Notes: a model not told the origin generated them from the sequence alone. A DNA stretch of 64,000 nucleotides from an uncultured Cohaesibacter sp. (GCF_963676275.1 NZ_OY781091.1:3450775-3514774); one strand, 5' to 3'; numbered from the stretch's first letter, positions 8,121 through 18,574 are shown. Numbers and translations are program-made.

Positions 8121-9833
8121 ATGAAACTGCTTTCGAAACTGAAGCTCACGCAGAAAGTAACGCTCCTTACTGTTGGCTCCGTGATGATCTGCATGATCTC
8201 TCTGGCCGCAGCCACCTGGTCCACCATCAGCAACAGGATAACCGCTGACGTGCAGGAGCAACAATCGATCAGCATCCGCGTTGCTGCTCAGACCTTTGAA
8301 AATTCCATTCCCGGCATGCAGGTAACGCGAGACGGCTCCGGCGCCATTTCGCGTATTGTAATGAAGGATATCCCCGCATTCACGGACCACGCCATGATCG
8401 ACCGCGTCGGCTCCATCACGGGTGAAACAGCAACAGTGTTTGCCTGGGACGAGGAAAGCAAGGATTTCTGGCGCAAGACCACCAACATAAAGAAGCCGGA
8501 TGGCTCGCGCGCAATCGGCACGCCACTTGGCAAAAATGGTGCTGTTTATCCTGTGATCACCCAAGGCAAGAGCTTCATGGGGGAAGCGGTCATTCTCGGC
8601 ACCCCCTATTACACGCTCTATCAGCCCATCTTCTCGGAAACGAATGATGTCGTCGGCATTCTTTATGTCGGCATCCAGAAGGAGCGTGTACAGGCCATCA
8701 TGGGCGAAGTCACCAGCAGCCTGATCCTTTCGTCCGCAGTGGTTGGCATTCTTATCGTCAGCTTCGCCTTCTTTGCGGGCAGACGCATGATGAAGCCACT
8801 GCCAGTCATGACAGACGTGCTTGCAGCGATTGCCCGAGACGAAAAAATAGCGCAAGTCCCCTATCGCGATCGCAGAGACGAGATTGGCAACATGGCAGCC
8901 GCCGTTGCCGTCCTGAACGAGAAGAATGAGCACCGCCTCGAGCTGGAGAAGAACAAGGCAGAAACCGACAAGGAAAGAGAGTTGCGCGAAAGCCGGATGC
9001 TGCAAACGGTAACCTCCTTCGACCATGACATTCAGACCATTCTGCAGGCGCTCTCTGACAATTCCAGAACCATGGAAGGCACCGCCCAGCGCCTCACCGA
9101 AATCGCCGAAGAAACCGCAGAGCAATCTTCCAGCGCCTCTTCTGTATCCAGTGAAGCAGCACGCAATGTTCAGACGGTAGCCTCCGCTTCGGAAGAATTG
9201 TCGGCCTCAATCAGCGAAATTTCGCAGCAATTGAGCAAGACGCGCGCCGTTGTTTCGCTGGCATCGGAAGAATCTGTCTCCACCAACGAAAAGGTCGAGA
9301 GCCTCGACATGGCAGCCCAAAAGATCGGCGAGGTCGTCAATCTCATTCAGGATATCGCCGAACAAACCAACCTTCTTGCCCTCAACGCGACCATTGAGGC
9401 GGCGCGTGCCGGTGAAATGGGTCGGGGCTTTGCAGTCGTGGCCGCAGAGGTAAAGGAACTGGCAAATCAGACCTCAAAGGCGACAGAAGAGATCTCCAGC
9501 CAGATTTCCGGTATCCAGACATCGTCTCAGGAAGCGGTCACCGCCATTTCCAAGATTTCCGAAACCATGGCTGAGGTGAATGAATATACCAATTCCATCG
9601 CCGCCGCCGTCGAACAACAGGGCTCGGCCACCCAGGAGATCAGCGCCAACGTGCAGCAGGCCTCGCAAGGCACCAGCGCTGTCAGCGAACGCATGTCCTC
9701 GGTCAGCAGTTCGGTTACAGACACGCATCAGTCCGCAGAGAATGTGCTGGAAGCATCGCGCAATTCAGCCCAGCAGGCGCTTCAGCTGCGCGCCCGCATC
9801 GAAAGCTTCCTGAAAGACATTCAGGCAGCCTGA
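8121..9833 (+). CDS. Methyl-accepting chemotaxis protein with a periplasmic Cache domain
   Basis: A 570-residue chemoreceptor. An amino-terminal membrane segment (about residues 12-32) is followed by a periplasmic sensor of the Cache_3-Cache_2 type (about 33-195), recognisable by [19 protein letters not shown] and [21 protein letters not shown] second membrane helix (about 196-215) leads to a HAMP domain, then the methyl-accepting coiled coil. The signalling tip [20 protein letters not shown] and [20 protein letters not shown] lie near residues 413-458. There is no terminal pentapeptide for CheR docking. The ligand is unknown; sensors of this type bind small organic acids. The ribosome site AAAGGCGAAAG lies just before the ATG. 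It is monocistronic, ended by the hairpin at 9861-9890. Confidence 0.95.
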   Translation: MKLLSKLKLTQKVTLLTVGSVMICMISLAAATWSTISNRITADVQEQQSISIRVAAQTFENSIPGMQVTRDGSGAISRIVMKDIPAFTDHAMIDRVGSITGETATVFAWDEESKDFWRKTTNIKKPDGSRAIGTPLGKNGAVYPVITQGKSFMGEAVILGTPYYTLYQPIFSETNDVVGILYVGIQKERVQAIMGEVTSSLILSSAVVGILIVSFAFFAGRRMMKPLPVMTDVLAAIARDEKIAQVPYRDRRDEIGNMAAAVAVLNEKNEHRLELEKNKAETDKERELRESRMLQTVTSFDHDIQTILQALSDNSRTMEGTAQRLTEIAEETAEQSSSASSVSSEAARNVQTVASASEELSASISEISQQLSKTRAVVSLASEESVSTNEKVESLDMAAQKIGEVVNLIQDIAEQTNLLALNATIEAARAGEMGRGFAVVAAEVKELANQTSKATEEISSQISGIQTSSQEAVTAISKISETMAEVNEYTNSIAAAVEQQGSATQEISANVQQASQGTSAVSERMSSVSSSVTDTHQSAENVLEASRNSAQQALQLRARIESFLKDIQAA

Positions 9834-9854
9834 AGACAGGGGTCAATCCCAAAT

Positions 9855-9894
9855 AAAAAAGGCACGGTGCCGATCAGTCAGCACCGTGCCTTTT
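9855..9894. terminator. Bidirectional intrinsic terminator
   Basis: A perfect 10-bp stem (GGCACGGTGC/GCACCGTGCC) with a 10-base loop is flanked by AAAAAA on the left and TTTT on the right. It can therefore stop both the chemoreceptor (plus) and the racemase-like gene (minus). Confidence 0.9.
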
Positions 9895-9945
9895 GATTGA
9901 AAGAAGCCGGGAACAATCACAATTCCCGATCACCAATCCATCCGC

Positions 9946-10617
9946 TCAGCGGTAATGGGACAGCAGATAAGCCCGCGTCGCACTCAGGGCAGACATGACC
10001 TTCTCGGCGCGTAGAGATTTGCAATCGGCCAGAGACGGAGCAATGGACACCTGCCCGACACCGACATGGGTGAACTTGTCATCATTTTCCAGAAAATTGT
10101 CCAGCGCAGTCACGCAGGCCTTCTTGTAGCCTTCCAGATCACCAGCCAGAAAAATATCCCAGACCTCGGGCAGCAGAATGGTTTCGACACCAATCGACTC
10201 CGCCCCCAGAACATCGCGGCAAGTCTTGAACAAGCCTCCGGTTGCCTCCATCGTCGATGGCGCGGTTACCAGAATGGCGATATCGCTGCGTCCCGGATTG
10301 GACATGGCCTTTTTGAAAACATCATCCGCCAGCAGGCGGTCAGTGCGCAAAACCGGTGCGCCTTCCACCATCAGCCGATCAGCAATCGGGCTGAGAGTTG
10401 AACAGGTAACCAGCAGCAAATCGACACCGCGGGCGCATTCCAGGATCGCCCTCTCGATTTCAGCCCCGATATCCGCATCGATATAACCCAGCTCTGTGAC
10501 TTTCTGCAGCAGATCATTCCGCACAAAATGCTGTTCCGGCACCAGATTGGTACCTTCTAATGCTTCGGAAAAAAGCGGGATGTTACTCTCGATACTATGT
10601 AGGAAAGAAAAAGACAT
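9946..10617 (-). CDS. Asp/Glu racemase superfamily protein with a single candidate catalytic cysteine
   Basis: A 223-residue protein with the two-lobe fold pattern of Asp/Glu/hydantoin racemases. The first-lobe cysteine is present in VTCSTLSPIAD. In the second lobe, where a classical racemase has a second cysteine, the equivalent stretch reads HVGVGQVSIAPSL, with serine. Family members with one cysteine include decarboxylases and isomerases of the arylmalonate/maleate type, so racemase activity should not be assumed. The frame extends upstream to 10680, but the ATG at 10617 (MSFSFLHSIE) better fits the family start, with AGG eleven bases before it. Substrate unknown. Confidence 0.7.
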   Translation of the reverse strand: MSFSFLHSIESNIPLFSEALEGTNLVPEQHFVRNDLLQKVTELGYIDADIGAEIERAILECARGVDLLLVTCSTLSPIADRLMVEGAPVLRTDRLLADDVFKKAMSNPGRSDIAILVTAPSTMEATGGLFKTCRDVLGAESIGVETILLPEVWDIFLAGDLEGYKKACVTALDNFLENDDKFTHVGVGQVSIAPSLADCKSLRAEKVMSALSATRAYLLSHYR

Positions 10618-10710
10618 TAGGGTCGCCTGGCACAAACTTGGATGAAACAAAAAGGTCAGCGAATGGCCTGTTGGACGCACAATAGGACCAAATTTTATCC
10701 AATGCCAGTA

Positions 10711-11637
10711 TTAAATATACAATTTACCTTCAGAAACAAGGACGACCCGTCCACCGACAGTTTCACTTGACAGGCGGCCTTCGGACACTTCCAGCCCCAG
10801 ATCGATGATCGATGGGCGCCCCATTTCAAAACCCTGTTCTATGCTGTAGCGATGGCTGCCCTGTCCGGGCTTATCAAATTGACAGATGACACCGGCGAAG
10901 GCCGCAGCAGCAGATCCTGTTGCAGGATCCTCGGTAATGCCCATGCCCGGCGCAAACATGCGGGTATGGAAATTGGATGAATGGCAAACGGTCTCACGGG
11001 TATAGAGATAGGCATCATTATGCTCATGCGCACCGAAGGCTGTGCTCCAGCTCGGCATGACCGGATGCGCCCGCTTGATCGCTTCCAGATTGCGAATCGG
11101 AACCATGGCAAAGGGCACGCCAGCCGTATAGGCGGTCGGCACATGATTTTCAAAGCCGATATCCTTGATGTGAAGACCGAGCGCGGCGGCTATTTCATCC
11201 TTTGACCCCAGCTTGACCGACGAAAGCGGTTTGGACAATTGCGGCACTTCAAACACCGCCTTGCCAAGCCCCTCTGCCGAGAGCTTCACCTTGGCACGAA
11301 TGCGCCCCACCTTCTCTTCCAGCAGCATCACGCAATTCTGCTCGCCTTCCAGATCCGGAAAGCGCAGAAAACCGAGCAAGACCGCCGTACCAACAGTGGG
11401 ATGACCGGCAAACGGCAACTCATAAGCTGGCGTAAAGATGCGCAAAGAGGCGTTATGCGCCTTGTTTTCCGGCTGGCACACAAACACTGTTTCGGAGAAA
11501 TTGAACTCTCTGGCAATCTTCTGCATCTGCTCATCGGAAAGATCGTCGCTATCGAGCACCACCGCCAGCTGATTGCCTGCGAAAAGCTCCTTGGTGAACA
11601 CATCAAGGATGAAGTAACGGTGTTCGTTTTGGGACAT
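10711..11637 (-). CDS. PhzF-family isomerase/epimerase-like protein
   Basis: A 308-residue protein of the PhzF fold, two similar alpha/beta halves related to diaminopimelate epimerase. Characteristic motifs are FTKELFAGNQLAVVLD near the start, a catalytic-type glutamate region (NFSETVFV), the block LPFAGHPTVGTAVLLG, and GITEDPATGSAAAAFAG in the C-terminal half. Most family members have no known substrate. I chose the ATG at 11637 (MSQNEHRYFILDVF) because the extra upstream residues to 11742 resemble no part of the family and reach back towards the ilvC terminator. It is downstream of ilvC but separated from it by that terminator. Confidence 0.85.
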   Translation of the reverse strand: MSQNEHRYFILDVFTKELFAGNQLAVVLDSDDLSDEQMQKIAREFNFSETVFVCQPENKAHNASLRIFTPAYELPFAGHPTVGTAVLLGFLRFPDLEGEQNCVMLLEEKVGRIRAKVKLSAEGLGKAVFEVPQLSKPLSSVKLGSKDEIAAALGLHIKDIGFENHVPTAYTAGVPFAMVPIRNLEAIKRAHPVMPSWSTAFGAHEHNDAYLYTRETVCHSSNFHTRMFAPGMGITEDPATGSAAAAFAGVICQFDKPGQGSHRYSIEQGFEMGRPSIIDLGLEVSEGRLSSETVGGRVVLVSEGKLYI

Positions 11638-11746
11638 GAGATCTTGTTCCGAATTCTGAGACAAAAGGAAACAGGTTTTACAGTATAGGCTTAACCCGCC
11701 ATTGAGACCAACATCAAACAGCGGCAAACCTAAATAAAGCATAAAG

Positions 11747-11773
11747 AAAAATCCCGGTCACGTGGACCGGGAT
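11747..11773 (-). terminator. Intrinsic terminator of ilvC
   Basis: A perfect 9-bp stem (ATCCCGGTC/GACCGGGAT) with a 5-base loop is followed on the minus strand by TTTTCTTT. It sits 31 bases past the ilvC stop. Confidence 0.85.
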
Positions 11774-11803
11774 TCTTGTCTAATTCAACAATGGCGCAAA
11801 CGC

Positions 11804-12919
<1,116 letters not shown>

Positions 12920-12988
12920 TCACGGTGAAGGTCAAGCCCAAATTTGAACAGATCGCTCCCTAAAAGAAGCGGGATGCCCGTAGAAATT

Positions 12989-13732
12989 TTACAATTCACC
13001 CATTGCCCGCTGGAACCGGTGAACTGTTTCCTCAAATCCATAGATCAGAGCCTCGGCGATGAAGCCATGACCAATGGATACTTCCCTGATGAACGGCACC
13101 GCCTTGATCAGGGCGGGCAGATTGTCAGGGGTAAGATCGTGACCGGCATTCACATCAAGCCCGGCTTCCTTTGCAGCATTTGCCGCAGCCACGACTTCAG
13201 CCAGCCTCTGCTCGGCCTGAGCCGCATCCGAATGGCAACCGCCATAGGGGCCGGTATAGATTTCAATGCGATCCGCCCCGACGGCAGCGGCCTTTGCCGG
13301 TTGTGCCGGATCGGGATCGACAAACAGCGAAACCTTGATGCCGGAATTCTTGATCACATTGATAGATTTGCGCAGCAAGTCTTCATTTGCCTCGAAATCC
13401 CAGCCATGATCGGAAGTCTGCTGGGAGGGATCATCGGGCACGAAAAGAACCTGATCGGGCCTTGCTTCCTCACACAGGGCAAGAAAGCGATTGTCGGGAT
13501 AGCCTTCAAGGCACAATTCCTTACCCGAAAAATCACTCCGGATCATGTCAGCCAGATCCCAGACATCCTTGCGCCGGATATGGCGTTCATCGGGGCGCGG
13601 ATGCACCGTGATGCCCTTGGCTCCACTTTCCATGGCAATCCGGGCCAGACCTGTAACGCTGGGCCATGGCAGATCGCGCCTGTTGCGCAAAACCGCCACC
13701 GCATTCACATTCACGCTCAATCGTGTTTTCAT
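12989..13732 (-). CDS. pdxJ: Pyridoxine 5'-phosphate synthase
   Basis: A 247-residue TIM-barrel enzyme that condenses 1-deoxyxylulose 5-phosphate with 3-amino-2-oxopropyl phosphate to pyridoxine 5'-phosphate. Family marks are the start RLSVNVNAVAVLRNRR, the catalytic-loop region GITVHPRPDERHIRRKDV, EIYTGPYGG, LDVNAGHDLTPDNL and VSIGHGFIAEAL. Length fits PdxJ exactly when translation begins at the ATG at 13732, preceded by AAGGA; the frame also runs to 13810 without family resemblance. It lies between ilvN and ilvC. The vitamin B6 cofactor it makes serves the transaminases of the same amino-acid pathways. Confidence 0.95.
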   Translation of the reverse strand: MKTRLSVNVNAVAVLRNRRDLPWPSVTGLARIAMESGAKGITVHPRPDERHIRRKDVWDLADMIRSDFSGKELCLEGYPDNRFLALCEEARPDQVLFVPDDPSQQTSDHGWDFEANEDLLRKSINVIKNSGIKVSLFVDPDPAQPAKAAAVGADRIEIYTGPYGGCHSDAAQAEQRLAEVVAAANAAKEAGLDVNAGHDLTPDNLPALIKAVPFIREVSIGHGFIAEALIYGFEETVHRFQRAMGEL

Positions 13733-13873
13733 AGAATTCAAATCCTTCCAACGATAACCCGACGATAGCCATCCCGGCGGGAGAAGGTCGGGCCAGCCGG
13801 GCCTTGCCAACGGCTAAAGCCGCTCGCCAAAGCCCAATCAACCGCTTCTCTGATCACTCGTCCGAAATGATCC

Positions 13874-14416
13874 TCAGGTCTTTTCTTGTCCGCGCCGCAA
13901 GGCAACCACACCGGTGCGGCATACCTCGACCAGCCCGAGCGGCTGCATGATCGTGATAAACTGCTCGATCTTGTGCTTGCGACCAGTAATCTCGAACACG
14001 AAATGCTCTGCCGTAGCATCAATCACCGTAGCACGAAATGCATCAGCCAATCTGAGGGCTTCCACTCTTTTGTCACCCTTGCCAGCGACCTTGATCAGGG
14101 CAAGTTCCCGCTCAAGCGGCGTATTCTCGAAAGTGGACAGGTCCGCCACCTCATGCACCGGCACCAGTCGCCCCAATTGCGAGCGGATCTGCTGCAACAC
14201 CTGAGGCGTTGCGGTGGTCACGATGGTAATGCGGGAAATATGCTCCTCATGCGAGGTTTCAGACACGGTGAGCGAGTCGATGTTATATCCCCGTCCGGAA
14301 AAAAGGCCGATCACGCGCGCCAGCACCCCCGGCTCGTTGTCCACCAGGACAGACAAGGTATGGGTTTCTTCAACGGTCGAGACTTCTTCAATGAAATAGG
14401 CAGATCCCTGTTGCAT
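13874..14416 (-). CDS. ilvN: Acetolactate synthase small (regulatory) subunit
   Basis: A 180-residue regulatory subunit. An ACT domain occupies about residues 18-92 (HTLSVLVDNEPGVLARVIGL, with the asparagine in RGYNIDSLTVS) and binds valine for feedback inhibition. The C-terminal half is the ALS_ss_C domain (FRATVIDATAEHFVFEITG). It follows the large subunit with a 40-base gap on the same strand, the usual ilvB-ilvN operon. The ribosome site GAAGGAAC is clear. It shares the attenuator described upstream of ilvB. Confidence 0.96.
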   Translation of the reverse strand: MQQGSAYFIEEVSTVEETHTLSVLVDNEPGVLARVIGLFSGRGYNIDSLTVSETSHEEHISRITIVTTATPQVLQQIRSQLGRLVPVHEVADLSTFENTPLERELALIKVAGKGDKRVEALRLADAFRATVIDATAEHFVFEITGRKHKIEQFITIMQPLGLVEVCRTGVVALRRGQEKT

Positions 14417-14456
14417 CTTGCCGTTCCTTCTCTTGAAATGCGTTTTGCGTTACCGG

Positions 14457-16226
14457 TCAGACAAGCTTCTTGCCTGCATCTCCGATGGCGGTGGCAATCT
14501 TGTCTGCATCCTCTGCCTCGTCGGAGAAGAGCATGTCGTTATGCGCCCGCCCCGATGGGATCATCGGGAAGCAGTTTGCCAGCTTGGCAACGCGACAGTC
14601 GAAGATGACGGGGCCGTCATAGGCGATCATCTCGTCGATGGCAGCATCCAGCTGATCGGGCTTGTCACAGACAATCCCCTTGGCGCCATAGGCTTCGGCC
14701 AGCTTGACGAAATCAGGCATCGCTTCGACATAGGAGTTGGAGAGCCGGTTGCCATGCAGCAGCTGCTGCCACTGACGCACCATGCCCAGATGCTCGTTAT
14801 TCAGGATCATGATCTTGACCGGCAGATTATGCTGCATGGCCGTTGAGAGTTCCTGGATATTCATCTGTACCGAACCGTCGCCAGCGATATCGATCACCAG
14901 ACTTTCCGGATGTGCAGTCTGCACACCGAGAGCTGCGGGAAAACCATAGCCCATGGTGCCCAGACCACCAGACGTCATCCAGCGGTGAGGCTCTTCAAAC
15001 CCCAGAAACTGGGCGGCCCACATCTGATGCTGCCCCACTTCGGTGGTGATATAATAATCCCTGCCCTTGAGCTTTTCCTGCAGGCGCTGCAAGGCATATT
15101 GCGGCATGATGACATCTTCATTGGGGCGATAGGCAAGGCAATCACGCTTGCGCCAGATCTTGATCTGTTCCCACCAAGTGGCCATCGCCTGCTTGTCATT
15201 CTGCTTGCCGCTGGCCCGCCAGATGCGCACCATATCTTCCAGAACATAACCGACATCGCCAATGATCCCCAGATCAACCCGAACGATCTTGTTGATCGAG
15301 GAAGGATCGATGTCGATATGGATCTTCTTGGAGTTGGGCGAGAAGGCATCAAGACGGCCCGTGATGCGGTCATCAAAGCGAGCGCCAACGCACAGCATGA
15401 CATCGCATTCATGCATTGCCATGTTGGCTTCATAAGTGCCGTGCATGCCCAGCATGCCGAGCCATTCCTTGCCGGAAGCCGGATAGGCGCCCAACCCCAT
15501 CAGCGTCGATGTGATCGGGAAACCGGTCAGCCCGACCAGCTCACGCAGCATCTGACAGGCTTCGGTGCCCGAATTGATGACGCCGCCACCGGTATAGAGG
15601 ATGGGCCTTTCAGCATTGACCAGCATGTCAACGGCCTTGCGGATGGCGTCGAGATCGCCCTTGACCTGCGGGTGATAGGTCTTGTGGCTGACATTGCTCG
15701 GACCATGATAGATGCCGCTGGCAAACTGCACATCCTTGGGGATATCGACGACAACCGGACCTGGCCGTCCGGAGCGGGCAACATAGAAGGCCTCATGCAG
15801 AATGCGCGGCAGATCATCAACCGAGCGAACCAGATAATTATGCTTGGTGCAGGGGCGAGTGATGCCGGATGTATCGCATTCCTGGAAGGCATCCGAGCCG
15901 ATCAGGCTGGTCGGAACCTGACCGGTAATGCAAACCATGGGAATGGAGTCCATCAGGGCATCGGCCAGCGCGGTCACCGCATTGGTGGCACCCGGACCGG
16001 AGGTCACGAGCAATACGCCCACCTTGCCGGTTGATCGGGCATAGCCCTCTGCTGCATGGCCAGCGCCCTGTTCATGGCGCACGAGAATGTGACGAATATC
16101 TTCCTGCTGAAAGATTTCATCATAGATCGGGAGAACCGCGCCCCCAGGATAGCCAAAAATATGGTCTACGCCCTGATCCTTCAAAGCGCGAATAACCATC
16201 TCAGCACCCGTCATCTGCCGTGTCAT
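14457..16226 (-). CDS. ilvB: Acetolactate synthase large (catalytic) subunit
   Basis: A 589-residue thiamin-diphosphate enzyme that makes 2-acetolactate or 2-acetohydroxybutyrate, the first shared step of branched-chain amino acid synthesis. The catalytic glutamate lies in LVRHEQGAGHAAEGYARSTG near residue 51. The FAD-binding middle domain follows, and the C-terminal ThDP motif runs from GDGSVQMNIQEL to the NN of ILNNEHLGM. Length and motifs are full. A ribosome site AAGGA precedes the ATG. It forms an operon with ilvN and is preceded by an Ile/Leu/Val-rich leader with a terminator hairpin. The symbol ilvI would be equally valid. Confidence 0.97.
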   Translation of the reverse strand: MTRQMTGAEMVIRALKDQGVDHIFGYPGGAVLPIYDEIFQQEDIRHILVRHEQGAGHAAEGYARSTGKVGVLLVTSGPGATNAVTALADALMDSIPMVCITGQVPTSLIGSDAFQECDTSGITRPCTKHNYLVRSVDDLPRILHEAFYVARSGRPGPVVVDIPKDVQFASGIYHGPSNVSHKTYHPQVKGDLDAIRKAVDMLVNAERPILYTGGGVINSGTEACQMLRELVGLTGFPITSTLMGLGAYPASGKEWLGMLGMHGTYEANMAMHECDVMLCVGARFDDRITGRLDAFSPNSKKIHIDIDPSSINKIVRVDLGIIGDVGYVLEDMVRIWRASGKQNDKQAMATWWEQIKIWRKRDCLAYRPNEDVIMPQYALQRLQEKLKGRDYYITTEVGQHQMWAAQFLGFEEPHRWMTSGGLGTMGYGFPAALGVQTAHPESLVIDIAGDGSVQMNIQELSTAMQHNLPVKIMILNNEHLGMVRQWQQLLHGNRLSNSYVEAMPDFVKLAEAYGAKGIVCDKPDQLDAAIDEMIAYDGPVIFDCRVAKLANCFPMIPSGRAHNDMLFSDEAEDADKIATAIGDAGKKLV

Positions 16227-16393
16227 TCATCCATTCCTTAAACCCGAGCCATCGCACAGCACGTGGCTCCATTTATCAGTCATCTGCCGAACAGCGATCA
16301 GCTAATCCCCCGATCCCCCGACAGCATTGGCCCTTCCGCCCGCAAACCCTGTAACCGAAACAAAATCCTCAACGTGATAGTCAATCGAGCAAT

Positions 16394-16416
16394 AAAAAAG
16401 GGCCCTTAAAGGCCCC
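16394..16416 (-). terminator. Attenuator terminator of ilvBN
   Basis: On the minus strand the GC-rich hairpin GGGCC-loop-GGCCC is followed directly by TTTTTT. It lies between the leader peptide stop and ilvB, about 170 bases upstream of the ilvB start, the classical position for a transcription attenuator. Confidence 0.8.
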
Positions 16417-16420
16417 GGAC

Positions 16421-16466
16421 GCGCACCACCATTTGCGATGATTACCCAATCATCACAGCAGTGCGC
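16421..16466 (-). promoter_or_regulatory. Pairing segments of the ilvBN attenuator
   Basis: GCGCAC inside the leader coding region (16461-16466) can pair with GTGCGC at 16421-16426 just before the terminator. A second perfect hairpin, GATGATT/AATCATC with a 4-base loop (16437-16454), straddles the leader stop codon. These mutually constrained pairs are what a ribosome-position switch requires. Pairing is read from the sequence; alternative folds were not computed. Confidence 0.6.
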
Positions 16467-16498
16467 CTACCCACTAGAATCACAAGAATATTTCGCAT
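16442..16498 (-). CDS. ilvL: ilvBN leader peptide, 18 residues rich in Ile, Leu and Val
   Basis: A short frame encodes MRNILVILVGRRTAVMIG. Six consecutive regulatory codons (ATT CTT GTG ATT CTA GTG) code for Ile, Leu, Val, Ile, Leu, Val, and two more Val/Ile codons follow. A run of regulatory codons ahead of a terminator hairpin is the signature of attenuation by charged branched-chain tRNAs. A GGAAAG stretch lies 12 bases before the ATG. A TTGACC-17-TAACGT promoter candidate lies about 35 bases further upstream. It is on the same strand as ilvB. Confidence 0.85.
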   Translation of the reverse strand: MRNILVILVGRRTAVMIG

Positions 16499-16532
16499 AA
16501 TCGTTATAGACTTTCCGTTCGTTTCGCGAGGC

Positions 16533-16561
16533 ACGTTAGTCCGTCGCGCCAGTGAGGTCAA
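16533..16561 (-). promoter_or_regulatory. Candidate promoter of the ilvL-ilvBN unit
   Basis: On the minus strand a -35 element TTGACC (16556-16561) is separated by 17 bases from TAACGT (16533-16538). The -35 matches five of six consensus bases and the -10 only three, which is common in alphaproteobacteria. Transcription would begin about 30 bases before the leader ATG. Confidence 0.5.
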
Positions 16562-16618
16562 CCCGCTTTAAACATAATTTTCCAAAAAGCCAGCAATATT
16601 AGACTAGTTTCCCACCTT

Positions 16619-17572
16619 CTATTTTTTCATTTCTATCAAAAAATGGGCAATAGCAGCCTCTGCGCTATCAAATTGAGGCCAATCAGACATCTGATTGCGG
16701 ATCCATGTCATCTGCCTTTTGGCATAGCGACGGGTATCACGCTTGCACAGAGCAATGGCCTCGTCATAGCCAATGCGGTCCTCCGCAAAGTCTGCCAGAT
16801 AGGAAACCCCGATCGCTTTCATGGCTGGCAACTCTGGCGCAAGCCCGAGGCTGGTCACATGCACGGCCTCCCTGATGCCCCCCAGCTCAACCATCTGGTC
16901 AAAGCGCTTCTCGATCTTTTCATAGACCAGTTCCCTTGGCGGACAGAGGGCCAGCCGGATCGCTCCTGCGGCAATTGCCGGATCCTGCCGCAAGGCGTCG
17001 CTCTTTTGCCATTCCAGCAGGGATTTACCGGTCGCATCGAGAATTTCCAGCGCCCTCAGAACACGCTGCCCGTCAGCAGGCTTCAGACTGGCCGCCATGG
17101 CAGGATCGCGCTCGGCCAGAATGGCATGCAGTGCCTCCGGGCTGGCCAACCGGTCAAGCTCGCCTTCCCAGAAGGTGCGAATGGTGTCGGGCACCTCAGG
17201 CACCATGTTGAGCCCTTCCAGCAAGGCCTTGAAGTAAAGGCCTGTACCACCAACCAGTATGGGACATTGTCCGCCAGCTCTCACGTCTCTGATGGCCTCG
17301 ACGGCATCATCCAGCCAGCGACCGACAGAATAGCGCTCGGATGGATCGACATAGCCATAGAGCCGATGCTCGACATCTCCCATCTCCTCAGCCGTCGGAC
17401 GGGCGGAGAGAATGGACAACTGGTCATAAATCTGCATTGAATCGGCGTTGATAATGACGCCATCAACCATTTGTGCAAGTCTTAGTGCAAGAGAAGACTT
17501 GCCGCTGGCTGTTGGCCCGGCTATCAACACCGCTGACGGGGCCGAAGCAATCTGTGTTCCGCTATCAATCAC
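16619..17572 (-). CDS. miaA: tRNA dimethylallyltransferase, GTG start
   Basis: A 317-residue enzyme that adds a dimethylallyl group to A37 of tRNAs reading UNN codons. The P-loop GPTASGKS is at about residues 19-26, followed by NADSMQIYDQLSILSARPT, the glycine-rich GGTGLYFKALLEGL and the tRNA-contact segment KRDTRRYAKRQMTWIRNQ. The frame stays open far upstream (to 18160), but that part is antisense to serB. The GTG at 17572, with AAGAGG upstream, gives the normal family length and leaves a 45-base divergent promoter gap to serB. Confidence 0.9.
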   Translation of the reverse strand: MIDSGTQIASAPSAVLIAGPTASGKSSLALRLAQMVDGVIINADSMQIYDQLSILSARPTAEEMGDVEHRLYGYVDPSERYSVGRWLDDAVEAIRDVRAGGQCPILVGGTGLYFKALLEGLNMVPEVPDTIRTFWEGELDRLASPEALHAILAERDPAMAASLKPADGQRVLRALEILDATGKSLLEWQKSDALRQDPAIAAGAIRLALCPPRELVYEKIEKRFDQMVELGGIREAVHVTSLGLAPELPAMKAIGVSYLADFAEDRIGYDEAIALCKRDTRRYAKRQMTWIRNQMSDWPQFDSAEAAIAHFLIEMKK

Positions 17573-17617
17573 GCGAGTCTGTAGCCTCTTGAAGAGGTTC
17601 CCATATCTGGAGCTGTC

Positions 17618-18511
17618 ATGTCCTTCACCCTGACCCTCATCAGCGCGCCTGCTGACCCAGCCGTCAGCGCCGATCTTGTGGCCGAAGTTCAATCTATCAT
17701 CTCTGTCGATACAGAGTTTGCGTGGCTGATGGAAGGGGTCGCGTGTGATTTTGTCATTCCTCATCACCGCGACTATGCCAACTTGCGTGCCGAACTCCAT
17801 GCCGGACTGGCCCATGCACCGGTCGATGTGATTTTCCAGCCCAGCAAGGGGCGCAAGAAGAAGCTGCTGCTGGCCGACATGGATTCCACCATGATCGAGC
17901 AGGAATGCATCGACGAGCTGGCCGACGAGGTTGGCCTCAAGGAAAAGGTGTCCGATATCACCGCACGCGCGATGCGCGGCGAGATCGAATTTGAACCGGC
18001 GCTGAAAGAGCGCGTCGGCCTGCTCAAGGGTCTGAGCCTTGATATCGTCGACAAGCTCTTTGCTGAGCGCATCACCTTCACCCCCGGCGGCAAGGCGCTG
18101 GTGCAGACGATGAAGGCCAACGGAGCCTATTGCGCACTCGTCTCCGGCGGATTTACCCATTTCACCTCACGGGTGGCGGAAATGCTCGGCTTTGACGAAA
18201 ACCGGGCCAATCTGCTGATCGAGAAAAATGGTCTTCTGACCGGCGATGTCGGCATGCCGATACTGGGCAAGGATGCCAAGCTGGCGCGCCTCAACGAGCT
18301 GGTAAAGGAGCATAAGCTGCTCCCGGCCCAGACCATGGCCGTGGGCGATGGCGCCAACGATCTGCCGATGATCATGGCCGCAGGCGCAGGCGTCGCTCTG
18401 CATGCCAAGCCCCGAGTGGCAGCACAGGCCGAATTCGTCATCAATCATGGCGATCTGACCGGCCTGCTCTTCCTGCAAGGCTACAAGGCGGAAGAATTTG
18501 TTCTGGCGTGA
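17618..18511 (+). CDS. serB: Phosphoserine phosphatase
   Basis: A 297-residue HAD-family phosphatase, the last step of serine synthesis. About 80 residues of amino-terminal regulatory-type domain precede the nucleophile motif MADMDSTMIEQE (here LADMDSTMIEQE, near residue 87). The serine of motif II is in CALVSGGFTHFT, the lysine of motif III follows, and motif IV is AVGDGANDLPMI. Length and motifs match bacterial SerB. It is divergent from miaA. A hairpin terminator follows at 18575. Confidence 0.95.
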   Translation: MSFTLTLISAPADPAVSADLVAEVQSIISVDTEFAWLMEGVACDFVIPHHRDYANLRAELHAGLAHAPVDVIFQPSKGRKKKLLLADMDSTMIEQECIDELADEVGLKEKVSDITARAMRGEIEFEPALKERVGLLKGLSLDIVDKLFAERITFTPGGKALVQTMKANGAYCALVSGGFTHFTSRVAEMLGFDENRANLLIEKNGLLTGDVGMPILGKDAKLARLNELVKEHKLLPAQTMAVGDGANDLPMIMAAGAGVALHAKPRVAAQAEFVINHGDLTGLLFLQGYKAEEFVLA

Positions 18512-18574
18512 TCCATGCGCCATATCAACGGCAACAGGTGGTGGCTGATAACGCCCATCGCAGACAAGATCGGA

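Noticed and set aside
16619-18160. Extended miaA frame of 513 codons
   Set aside because: The added upstream part is antisense to serB; the GTG at 17572 gives the family length.
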